Positions 8,484-17,200 of a stretch of DNA of 64,000 nucleotides are shown in pieces; position 1 is the first letter of the stretch; the number at the start of each line of letters is the position of its first letter. Position numbers and translations under genes: made by a program. The stretch spans positions 124,001 through 188,000 of the forward strand of contig NZ_PKUQ01000055.1 in the NCBI RefSeq assembly GCF_002866925.1, in the 5' to 3' direction. The notes beneath the pieces were generated by a model. It had not been told where the DNA came from and ran no database searches. It saw only the letters and a program-made list of their open reading frames with translations. The stretch comes from Cohaesibacter celericrescens (lineage in GTDB: Bacteria > Pseudomonadota > Alphaproteobacteria > Rhizobiales > Cohaesibacteraceae).

Positions 8484-9968
8484 ATGTCGGTTTCATTGGC
8501 GACGATGGCGCAAACCATCGCACAGGACAAACAGTGGAGCAATCTGATTGGCGGCAGCCATCAAGAGGCGGCCTCGGGACTGACGCTTGATGTTTCCTGT
8601 CCCTCGGACGGCCAAATATTTTGCACCATCGCCCGCTCTGGGCTGGATGACGTCGACGCTGCGGTGAAAGCCGCCAGAACCGCTTTAGAAACAGGGCCTT
8701 GGTCTCGCATGACAGCGACAGAGCGAGGGCGCTGCATAAGCCTTCTGGGACAGTTGGTGCTAGACAACCATAGTGAGTTGGCGGCTCTGGAAAGCCGCGA
8801 CACCGGCAAGCCTTTGCGGCAAGCGGAAACAGACATCACGGTTTCGGCCCGCTATTTTGAGTTTTACGGTGGTGCTGCTGATAAAGTCATGGGGGAGTCA
8901 ATCCCCGTGCTTGACGGCTATACGGCCTTCACTCTGCGCGAGCCTCATGGCGTTATCGGATCCATCATCCCATGGAACTATCCTGCGCAAATTGGATCCC
9001 GAATCATTGGGGCTGGTCTCGCCATGGGCAATTGCCTTGTCATCAAACCGGCTGAAGCGGCCGGCCTGTCTGTTTTGCGCATGGCAGAGCTGGCGTTGGA
9101 AGCCGGTGTCCCGTCGGGTGTGCTCAATGTTGTCACGGGTTTGGGCGAAGAGGCCGGTGCTGCACTTGCTTCACACACGGACATAGACTTTCTCACCTTT
9201 ACAGGCTCGCCCGAAGTGGGCAGTCAGGTTCAGCGCGCCGCCGGAGTAAACCATATCGGCACGACGTTGGAACTGGGCGGCAAAAGCCCGCAGCTCTTGT
9301 TCGCAGACGCCAATCTGGACGACGCGTTGCCCGTTGTGGTCAATGCGATCATTCAGAACGCAGGCCAAACCTGTTCTGCGGGATCGCGCCTGTTGGTGCA
9401 TCACGACATTTGGGAAAATGTGATTGAGCGATTATCCGCCCGTTTTGAAACGCTGGTTGCGAACCGGCATGATGCTGATGCCGATCTGGGCCCGTTGATT
9501 TCTCACGGGCAGGCTGAAAGGCTGCAAACTTTTATGACGCTGGCGCATGATTTGGACATCCCCGTATTGGCCGCAGGCACAATCGCTCAAGATGCGCCCG
9601 AAAGTGGCTATTACGCTGCCCCTGTTCTGTTTGGTCCTGTGCCCAGCGGTTGCGCATTGGCACAAGAAGAGATCTTTGGCCCCGTGCTATCGATGATTCC
9701 GTTCCGCGAAGAGGAAGAAGCTGTGCGCATCGCCAACGGCACCCCGTTCGGGTTGGTCGCCGGTGTCTGGACCGCAGACACATCGCGCTCCATGCGCATG
9801 GCGCGCGCCATCCGTGCCGGTCAGGTTTATATCAATGGTTATGGGGCAGGCGGAGGGGTTGAGTTGCCCTTCGGTGGTTTCAAAAAATCCGGCCATGGCA
9901 GAGAAAAGGGCATGGCCAGCCTGATGGAACTGTCTGCCGTCAAAACGGTGATCATGAAACACGGCTAA
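8484..9968 (+). CDS. Aldehyde dehydrogenase, NAD(P)-dependent
   Basis: A 494-residue enzyme of the aldehyde dehydrogenase superfamily that oxidises an aldehyde to the acid with NAD(P). It shows IIPWNYPAQIGSR, KPAEAAGLSVL, FTGSPEVGSQVQ, the general-base Glu263 in LELGGKSPQ, the catalytic Cys297 in NAGQTCSAGSR, EEIFGPVLSMIPF, and the C-terminal PFGGFKKSGHGREKG. The ATG at 8484 follows GGGGGTGAAG, a good ribosome site; the frame upstream to 8409 is Cys-rich and unlikely. It resembles betaine-aldehyde/hydroxyaldehyde dehydrogenases, but the substrate is not readable. It is 15 bases ahead of the SDR gene. Confidence 0.93.
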   Translation: MSVSLATMAQTIAQDKQWSNLIGGSHQEAASGLTLDVSCPSDGQIFCTIARSGLDDVDAAVKAARTALETGPWSRMTATERGRCISLLGQLVLDNHSELAALESRDTGKPLRQAETDITVSARYFEFYGGAADKVMGESIPVLDGYTAFTLREPHGVIGSIIPWNYPAQIGSRIIGAGLAMGNCLVIKPAEAAGLSVLRMAELALEAGVPSGVLNVVTGLGEEAGAALASHTDIDFLTFTGSPEVGSQVQRAAGVNHIGTTLELGGKSPQLLFADANLDDALPVVVNAIIQNAGQTCSAGSRLLVHHDIWENVIERLSARFETLVANRHDADADLGPLISHGQAERLQTFMTLAHDLDIPVLAAGTIAQDAPESGYYAAPVLFGPVPSGCALAQEEIFGPVLSMIPFREEEEAVRIANGTPFGLVAGVWTADTSRSMRMARAIRAGQVYINGYGAGGGVELPFGGFKKSGHGREKGMASLMELSAVKTVIMKHG

Positions 9969-9984
9969 TCAGCGGGGAACGCGT

Positions 9985-10743
9985 ATGACTACAGGATCTG
10001 ATACAGGGCGTCTGGCCAATAAAATCGCCATCATAACCGGTGCAGCATCGGGCTTTGGGGAAGGTATGGCACGACGCTTTGCCAAGGAGGGTGCAAAGGT
10101 CATTGTCGCCGACCTTAACGGCGACGGTGCCCATAAGGTCGCTGATGAGATCGGCGGTATGGCGTTGGAAGTGGATGTTGCTCTCGCAGCGGATGTCGAC
10201 CGCATGATGCAGGCCGCGCAAAGCTTGGGCGGTTTGGATATTCTGATCAACAATGCCGGTTTCACCCACCGCAATATGTCGATGTTGGATGTGGAAGACG
10301 ACATGTTCGATCGCATCTTTGCAGTCAATGTTAAAGCCATTTTTATGGCCGCCAAACGCGCTGTTCCCATTATGCGCGCAAGCGGTGGCGGTGTGATCAT
10401 CAACACAGCCTCTTCTGCGGGCCTGCGTCCGCGTCCGGGTCTTGTGGCTTACAACAGTTCCAAAGGAGCAGCCATTTCCATCACCAAAAGCATGGCGGTG
10501 GAGCTGGCCCCTGACAATATTCGTGTTAATGCGCTCTGCCCTGTGGCAGGCGAAACCGGCATGTTGCATCTGTTTATGGGGGAAGACACGCCAGAAAAAC
10601 GCGAACTTTTCAAAAGCTCCATCCCGCTGGGACGTCTCTCTACCCCTGAAGACATGGCCAACGCAGCGCTCTATCTAGCCTCGGATGAAGCGAACTTCAT
10701 CACTGGTGTTGCCTTGGAAGTGGATGGTGGTCGCTGTATTTAG
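9985..10743 (+). CDS. Short-chain dehydrogenase/reductase
   Basis: A 252-residue classical SDR. It has the cofactor motif TGAASGFGEG (TGxxxGxG), the D of VIVADLNGDG favouring NAD(H), NNAG, the catalytic Ser in INTASSAG, YNSSK (YxxxK), and the C-terminal FITGVALEVDGGRCI. It presumably oxidises an alcohol to a ketone or aldehyde. Together with the aldehyde dehydrogenase immediately upstream it suggests stepwise oxidation of a polyol or hydroxy compound under RpiR control. The gene closes the operon, and its stop is only 19 bases from the convergent DUF2585 gene. Confidence 0.92.
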   Translation: MTTGSDTGRLANKIAIITGAASGFGEGMARRFAKEGAKVIVADLNGDGAHKVADEIGGMALEVDVALAADVDRMMQAAQSLGGLDILINNAGFTHRNMSMLDVEDDMFDRIFAVNVKAIFMAAKRAVPIMRASGGGVIINTASSAGLRPRPGLVAYNSSKGAAISITKSMAVELAPDNIRVNALCPVAGETGMLHLFMGEDTPEKRELFKSSIPLGRLSTPEDMANAALYLASDEANFITGVALEVDGGRCI

Positions 10744-10762
10744 CGGTTCCATCAACCGGCCA

Positions 10763-11353
10763 TTACAGTCCCTGCAATTGCCAGTCGCGCACGGCGTCGA
10801 TCGGGTAGAGCAGCATCAAAATGTTGAGCGACAGATTATCGCGGATCATTGCACCGACAAACAGCTCGGCTGCAATGATCAAGACGATCGTCACCCACAC
10901 AGGCAGTTTTGCCGCTAACCAGAATCCAAACAACATCCATATAATATCAAAGACCGAGTTCAACACGCTGTCGCCGAAATAGTCCAGCGCAATGGTCGCT
11001 TCGCGATAGCGATTGATAATGAAGGGCGAATTTTCCAACACTTCCCATGCTGCTTCAACCAAGATCGACAACAGGGCGCGCAGCCCCATTGGCCAGCCGG
11101 CACCACCGGTCGCAAAGCGACCCATCCACCAAAAAAGTCCATAAAACAACATGCCATGGATGATGTGGGAGGGCGTGTACCAGTCAGAAATATGCTGGCT
11201 GTTGTCTGAGCTGTTGACGTCCCATGTCCAGAATTTGACCACGCCACATTTGCAAATCGGCTCGCGCCCCATCATCAATAGGATGATCGCAGTGGTCGCG
11301 ATCATTAAAATCCCGATCAGGGCATAATGTTTTGGAGTCAAACGAGCGAGCAT
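10763..11353 (-). CDS. DUF2585/UPF0314 family membrane protein
   Basis: A 196-residue inner-membrane protein with about four to five hydrophobic helices and the conserved polar stretches of UPF0314/DUF2585: GREPICKCGVVKFW, SQHISDWYTPSHIIHG, GLRALLSILVEAAWEVLENSPFIINRYR and IALDYFGDSVLNS. These Cys, His, Asp and Glu residues face between helices and hint at a catalytic or metal site, but the function is unknown. The ATG at 11353 (MLARLTPKHY) matches the family length better than the frame start at 11395. Confidence 0.85.
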   Translation of the reverse strand: MLARLTPKHYALIGILMIATTAIILLMMGREPICKCGVVKFWTWDVNSSDNSQHISDWYTPSHIIHGMLFYGLFWWMGRFATGGAGWPMGLRALLSILVEAAWEVLENSPFIINRYREATIALDYFGDSVLNSVFDIIWMLFGFWLAAKLPVWVTIVLIIAAELFVGAMIRDNLSLNILMLLYPIDAVRDWQLQGL

Positions 11354-11514
11354 GTGGCATCTTTCAGAATGAGATACGGGCAGAATAGGTGTCAAACGAT
11401 AAGGGATCTAGAGACCTCACGCCAGACAAGCCTTTTCCTGCCCCCATCTTTCTGCTTCAGCCCACCGAAACAGCGCCGCAAACAGCTTTAGTGATATCTG
11501 GGTTCTTTCTGGGC

Positions 11515-12483
11515 CTAAACCGTAGGTGTTTGCCCCGCCATCAGCTGGGCCACCCACGCGGTGTCAATGTTATGACCGCTCAGAACAACCCCCACTTTCT
11601 TGCCAGCCATTTTGGCTTTCTCGCTCATCAACGCAGCAAGGGACGCCGCTCCTGCACCCTCGGCCATATTGTGTGTGGCGCGGAAGATCAACCGGATCGC
11701 ATTGGCAATGGTTTCGTCGTCCACGCGTACAACCCGTTCTGCGCCCTTACAGACAACCGCCAGCGCATCAGGATCGGGGCATCGCACGGCCATACCGTCA
11801 GCAAAGGTGTCGCTGCGATCCGCTTCCAGCAGACAGCCTGCTTCAAATGAGCGGGCGTAACCATCGGCTCTGTCTGAGGTGACGCCGACAATTTTTGTTT
11901 TCAAATTCAGCGCATCCCGTGCCGCGATCATACCGCATATGCCCGAGCCTTTGCCGATGGGGACATAGATGGTGTCGAGGTCGCGGTTCTGCTGTAACAT
12001 TTCATAGGCATAGGTGCCTACACCGGCGACAAGATCCTCATGAAAAGAGGGTACCATATGCAGGCCATCCTGTGCGGCGACCGCTTTGGCGTGGCTCACT
12101 GCGAGATCAAAATCATCGCCTTCTTCCACCACAGTTGCACCAAAGGCCTTTGTAGCCTCGTTTTTTTCCGGGGAGTTGCCATGCGGCACCACAATGGTTG
12201 CACGCATGCCTTCAACCCTTGCTGCAAATGCCAGGCTCAGTCCATGATTGCCGCGTGTGGCAGAAATCAGACCCCCGCCTTCTGGGAACCGTGCCTTATG
12301 ACGGTTGGCATAGACCAAACCGCCGCGCACCTTAAACGCACCCGTCGGAGTGTGGTTTTCATGTTTCATCCAGACATAGGCACCCAGTTCAGCCGCCAAC
12401 AAGGGCCAGTTGTAACACGGGGTGGGGGACATGGAGCGGTAGACAAGTTCTTCGGCCTTTTCAAAATCACGGCAGCTGAGCAT
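11515..12483 (-). CDS. Serine/threonine dehydratase-like PLP enzyme
   Basis: A 322-residue fold-type II PLP enzyme. PLP Lys51 sits in HTPTGAFKVRGG, the substrate loop is SATRGNHGLSLAF, the phosphate-binding glycine loop is PIGKGSGICG and the C-terminal VLSGHNID completes the core. There is no ACT regulatory domain. It would deaminate threonine, serine or a hydroxy-amino acid to a 2-oxo acid. The long frame to 12804 is reduced to the ATG at 12483, which follows AAAGGA. It is divergent from the MocR gene, and MocR regulators commonly control a neighbouring PLP or amino-acid gene. Confidence 0.88.
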   Translation of the reverse strand: MLSCRDFEKAEELVYRSMSPTPCYNWPLLAAELGAYVWMKHENHTPTGAFKVRGGLVYANRHKARFPEGGGLISATRGNHGLSLAFAARVEGMRATIVVPHGNSPEKNEATKAFGATVVEEGDDFDLAVSHAKAVAAQDGLHMVPSFHEDLVAGVGTYAYEMLQQNRDLDTIYVPIGKGSGICGMIAARDALNLKTKIVGVTSDRADGYARSFEAGCLLEADRSDTFADGMAVRCPDPDALAVVCKGAERVVRVDDETIANAIRLIFRATHNMAEGAGAASLAALMSEKAKMAGKKVGVVLSGHNIDTAWVAQLMAGQTPTV

Positions 12484-12607
12484 GGTATGGTGTCCTTTGT
12501 CATCTTCGGGGTGACGGGCGCGGTCACAAAAGCCATCGGTAAAACCATGGCCGATCATGGGCATTTGTCGGGTTAGCAAATACCGGTTGGCAAAATTAAT
12601 GACAAAG

Positions 12608-12669
12608 TATATTGTATGGTACAATATATATATTGTATGGGAAGCAAGTTTAATTGTCTTCCATACAAT
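12608..12669. promoter_or_regulatory. Probable MocR operator: two direct repeats plus an inverted copy
   Basis: The 12-mer TATATTGTATGG occurs at 12608-12619 and again at 12629-12640, exactly 21 bp apart (two helical turns), and CCATACAAT at 12661-12669 is an inverted copy. ATTGTA-TGG-TACAAT at 12611-12625 is also a small palindrome. Paired direct repeats are the known style of MocR/GabR-type sites. The cluster lies between the dehydratase and mocR-type genes, 81 bp before the latter's ATG. Confidence 0.65.
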
Positions 12670-12720
12670 TGATGGCAAGTGAATGAAACGCGCGATCAAT
12701 GGCAAAGAAGCAGGGGCAGC

Positions 12721-14145
12721 ATGAAAGACAAACAAACAGACTGGTGTCCGGATATATCTGACCTTGCGGGCCCCAAGTATCGCGCCATTGTTTCCGCTAT
12801 GCAAAAGGATATACAGGACGGCATTCTGCTCCCAGGCGCGCGTCTTCCCACGCAGCGCGATTTGGCATGGAGCCTGAAGGTCAATCTTTCAACCGTAACC
12901 GAGGCTTTTCGTGAAGCAACCAGACTGCGGTTGATCACGGGCGAGGTGGGCCGAGGCACCTATGTTTTGCCCGGCAATGATGCCGCTCAGCTCTATGCCA
13001 TGGATCGGTCGCAAACCGAGAATATGATTGATCTGTCGACCATCATTCCTGCCCGTGCATTCAGTGATGAGGATGTTCGGCAAAGTTTTGCCACCCTGTT
13101 GGCTCGGGACAATCTTGCCGACATGATGGACTATAACAGCCCCAATCTCATCAAACGCTGCCGCAATGCAATTGCCCAACTGTATCAGGCCCGAGGCTTT
13201 CATCCGCGACAAACCGATATCTTCCCCTGTGCTGGTGCGCAAGCGGCCCTGTTTGCGGCACTGCAAATGGTCGCAAAGCCGGATCTGCCGGTGTTGGTTG
13301 AAGAGCTGACTTTTCCGGGCATGAAAGTCGCAGCCAGACAAATGGGGTTGCGCTTGGTGCCGGTGACGATGGATGACAGAGGCATTTTGCCTGAAGATCT
13401 GGATCGGGCCGCACGGGCCAGTGGTGCGCGTATTTTGGTCGTGAGTCCCATTTTGCAAAACCCCACCGGAACGACAATGGACGCAGCCCGTCGTGCTGAG
13501 ATTGCCCGACTGGCCGAAAAGCTCGACTTGTTGGTGATTGAAGAAGATGTCTATGGCGGATTTTCCAAGGAACCGCCTTTGAGCCTACAACTGGCAGGCC
13601 GCTCTATTCTGGTCGGTGGCCTGTCCAAACTGGTTGCGCCGGGTCCGCGCTTCGGGTTTATTATTTCCACGTTGGAAGGGGAAGATCGAGCGCCCGTCGG
13701 GCTTAATTTCTCCACAAACGAGTTGGTTCATGTCACCAGTTGGATGGCGGCGCCCATTATGCTGGAGTTGGCCTGTAACTGGATCGAAAAGGGTGAAGTC
13801 GACAACCACATGGAATGGCAGCGACAGGAAGCCCGCGCGCGGCAAGGCTTGCTCCGGCGCAAATTGGGGTTGCCCGCCTTGGGGCGCGCTCCGGCCGCGC
13901 CGCACATCTGGATTCCTACGGGAGCGTCGAGTCAATTGCTAGGGGGGCTGCCCAACCATCCCGACTGTGGCACGGGAGAGCAAATGGCAGCCAAAGCCAG
14001 CGCCGCAGGTGTCGCGTTGGTGCCTGCATCCACGTTTTGTGCTGGGCGCATTCAATCCGACGGCGTGCGCCTCTGCGTCACCGCTCCGCTCAATCGGTCA
14101 GATTTGACCGAGGCCTGCAAAAGGCTCAACAAGGCTTGGGAATAG
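12721..14145 (+). CDS. MocR-type regulator (GntR HTH fused to aminotransferase domain)
   Basis: A 474-residue PLP-dependent regulator. Residues about 10-85 are a GntR winged helix (LPTQRDLAWSLKVNLSTVTEAFREATRLRLITGEVGRGTYV, described by its PTQRDLA and GRGTYV ends); residues about 120-470 are a class I aminotransferase domain with NPTG (QNPTGTT), VIEEDVYGGF and the PLP lysine in GGLSKLVAPGPRFG. It senses an amino acid or vitamer through PLP and most likely controls the divergent dehydratase. The ATG at 12721 follows AGGGGCAGC; the frame also reaches a GTG at 12679. Confidence 0.9.
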   Translation: MKDKQTDWCPDISDLAGPKYRAIVSAMQKDIQDGILLPGARLPTQRDLAWSLKVNLSTVTEAFREATRLRLITGEVGRGTYVLPGNDAAQLYAMDRSQTENMIDLSTIIPARAFSDEDVRQSFATLLARDNLADMMDYNSPNLIKRCRNAIAQLYQARGFHPRQTDIFPCAGAQAALFAALQMVAKPDLPVLVEELTFPGMKVAARQMGLRLVPVTMDDRGILPEDLDRAARASGARILVVSPILQNPTGTTMDAARRAEIARLAEKLDLLVIEEDVYGGFSKEPPLSLQLAGRSILVGGLSKLVAPGPRFGFIISTLEGEDRAPVGLNFSTNELVHVTSWMAAPIMLELACNWIEKGEVDNHMEWQRQEARARQGLLRRKLGLPALGRAPAAPHIWIPTGASSQLLGGLPNHPDCGTGEQMAAKASAAGVALVPASTFCAGRIQSDGVRLCVTAPLNRSDLTEACKRLNKAWE

Positions 14146-14192
14146 GGGCAGGGGGCTGTGCTGCTGTGCTGCCCCTCGAGGCTTCAAAGCCA

Positions 14193-14217
14193 CAATCAAG
14201 ACCGGTGGTCTTGATTG
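14193..14217. terminator. Hairpin between convergent mocR-type and pdhS-like genes
   Basis: CAATCAAGACC and GGTCTTGATTG form a perfect 11-bp stem with a 3-base loop in the 75-base gap between two convergent stops. No T-run follows on either strand, so it is a probable bidirectional transcript end rather than a classical terminator. Confidence 0.5.
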
Positions 14218-14220
14218 GTG

Positions 14221-17200
14221 TTATTGTCCGGCGTCTTGTTTTAAAATGACCCGTTCTTTGGGGATGGTCACTTCAACAAGGGTACCGTATCCCTTCTTAC
14301 TGGTCATGGCAAAACGGAATTGGTTTGCCTCGACAAGGGCTTTTGTCAAAGGCAGCCCAAGACCAGTGCCTTGCAATGCGCTACGGGTGGTCGAGACCTG
14401 ACGGAAAGGTTCAAGCGCTATCTTGAGCTCCTCTTCATTCATCCCTATGCCAGTATCGCGAATGCGCAGCACCACATCACCACTCTCTTCATAGCCGGTC
14501 GAAACAATAACTTGTCCGCCTGTATCTGTGAATTTGAGTGCATTTGACAGCAGATTAAGAATGATCTGCCGGAGCGAACGATCGTCTCCAGCCACATCTG
14601 GCAAATTGGAGCCAAACGATGTGCGGATGATAATCTGATCACGGCTGGCTTGGGGTTGCATAAGTCCGACACTCTCGGAAACCAACCGGTTCAGCTGTGT
14701 TGGCTCGAATTGCATTTCCATCTTGCCCGCTTCAACCTTGGACAGGTCGAGAAGGTCATTGAGCAAGTTCATAATATGCTTGCCGGAAATGCTAATATCC
14801 TTGAGGTAGTCCTTATAGCGGGTCGATCCGATTGCGCCAAACCGCTCGTCCATCATGACTTCGGAAAAGCCGATGATAGCGTTGAGAGGTGTGCGAATTT
14901 CATGGCTCACTTTGGCCAGCATATCAGATTTTTGTTGACTTGCTGTCTCGGCACCCAGTTTTTGCGTTAACAGCAGCTCTTCAGCGCGCTTGCGCTGGGC
15001 AATGTCGCGCAACACAACACCGAAACGATTGGTGCCCGGAATAGCGATCCGCCCCATGGTCATAAACAGACGCAACATACCACCGGATTTAACTCGCCCA
15101 ACAATCTCGCGACCATCATTGAGAATGCTGGCCACACCATTGCTTTTCAGGCTTTCGAGATAGGTGAGGGTGTCGTTGTGACTTTCTTCTGCCAACAAGG
15201 TCAGAAAACTGTCTCCGGCCACATCATGCCGGTCTGTTTCAAACAGGGCTTCGGCGGAATGGTTCATGCGCAGAATCATTCCATCCCCATCCAACACCAC
15301 AACCCCGTCGGTGGCTGCGTCTAGGATGGCTTCCAACTCGGCAATTTTCTCGTCTTCTTCAGAAACGCCCGTTTTGGGTGCTGTTTCTTGTGCATCTTCA
15401 AAGCTGAGCATCGCCGCGGGACGGTCCCCCCAATTGATGGAAGAAATGGTCGCCAGAACGGAAACAGGCACGCCTTTTCCGCCACGCAAAGTGGTGCGGC
15501 CGTCTGTCTTGGTCAACCAGTCGCCCGGCCGTCCGGTAAACAAACCTTCCATGCCTCCGGCTTTTTCAAGATCTGCACTTGTTTCAAAAGACAGCAGTCG
15601 CAGGGCTTTTCGAGAGGCGAACAAGATGGTCGAACCAGCAGAAACAATGATTGCGGTTGGTAATTTGTCGAGCAAATTGATCAGAGGAGACGAGCTGTCC
15701 TTGCTATCCCACAAAGAGGCTGTCTCAGCCTCGACGTTCGACATATCCGCAGCATCTGTTTCAGCGTCAGCATCGTCAACCCGTGGCACCTTATCTGTCG
15801 TGCCTTCCACAGTGGGCGCGATTATTTGATTGGCGTCTTGGGTGTCATTGCTTGCGGTTGCTTCGTCGCCTTTTTCAGCGGGTAGCACTTCTGAAGGCAA
15901 CATTGCATCATCGGCGACTTCGCTAGCCTCAAAATCTTGGACGATTGGTGGCTCACCGGGTATGGTTTCACTCGGGCTGGTTGTCTCTGTTGAGGGCGCT
16001 GTGTCTGATGGCGTGTTTTCTGTGCTGCTACTGTCTTTAGAATATTCGCTTTTATCTTCGGACAATTTGGCCATATGCCCGCGCATATGCCGAAAAGCGG
16101 GGTCCATCGCGAGGATTTCCCGAAAAGCACTGCTCGCAGCAGAACGCAATGTTTCATCCATCTGGGGCCGTGCCTTTGATGGAGTTTCTGTCACGATATC
16201 TGATGTGTTCGGCCTATCAGCACCAGAGGTCGAGGTGATCAGATTAGCGTCATTCTGTTTGTCACTATCTTGAAACGGCCCGTCGGTCAACGCCGCTGCG
16301 ATGCTGTCGAAGGCGTCACGTTCTCCATCGCTCAATGCTTCAGAACGCCCAGCCCCATCCGGATCAGCGTCAGTCGCTGACTGTGTATCAATCACCGTTG
16401 CTGATTGGTCCGCGTCGTCATCTTTGTCACCAAGCAAAGATTCCTTAACGCCTTTTGTGGAGCCGCTAAGCAATGTTGAAACCAGATCATATGGGTCGTT
16501 GCCTGAGTGGCTTGTCTGCGGCTCGTCCTCTTGTTGACGCGAGCCGTCGCCGCCCTCTGCAGCTTTCTGAGCGGCGAGATCCCCGGGGTCTTTCTGAGCT
16601 GTCGATGGGTCGTTCACCTCATCATGCACAGCATCAACTCCATCTTGCTCCAACGTCTCCATCGGTTCTTCATGCAGGGCGTCAGCAGCAGAGGAACCAG
16701 CCGAAACAGTTTCTTCCGCAGCAACAACGGCATTCCGAGCCGCTAGCAGAAGTTCATCTGACATGAGATCGCTATTGCCCTCAAACTGTGGCGAAGTCGG
16801 GGCGTCTGGCGTTGTGGGGGCGTGAATGCCCGCATCGGTGCTTGGATCTATGCCGGATTTTAGGGTCTTGGTGTTGCAGACACCAAAACCACGGAACCCT
16901 TGAAAACCGTGATAACGGCCAAAAACAGGCAAACCTGTTAGCTCCACTGGGGCTCTGAGCGTACGGCCCTGAATCGGCCACAGGACAGTCAGGCCAGCCC
17001 ATGTGTCACGGGCCTCAAAGGCCTTTGCGACGACACCATCCTGATCCATCTTAAACCGATCGGCGATTTCAGGCCAACTCAGACCAATAAGGTCGGCATA
17101 GTCCGGACCAACTGCTTGAGCAAGATCCGGTGATATATAGTTAAACCGGCCGACTTCGTCGCTTTCCCAAACAAAATGATACAGGCCACCATCGTCATCA

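Noticed and set aside
9952..10569. 205-codon frame opposite the SDR gene
   Set aside because: Shadow of a well-supported SDR; composition is His/Arg-rich as usual for antisense frames.
15266..15829. 187-codon Ser-rich frame opposite the PdhS-like gene
   Set aside because: The Ser-rich composition is the antisense of Glu/Asp-rich coding sequence.
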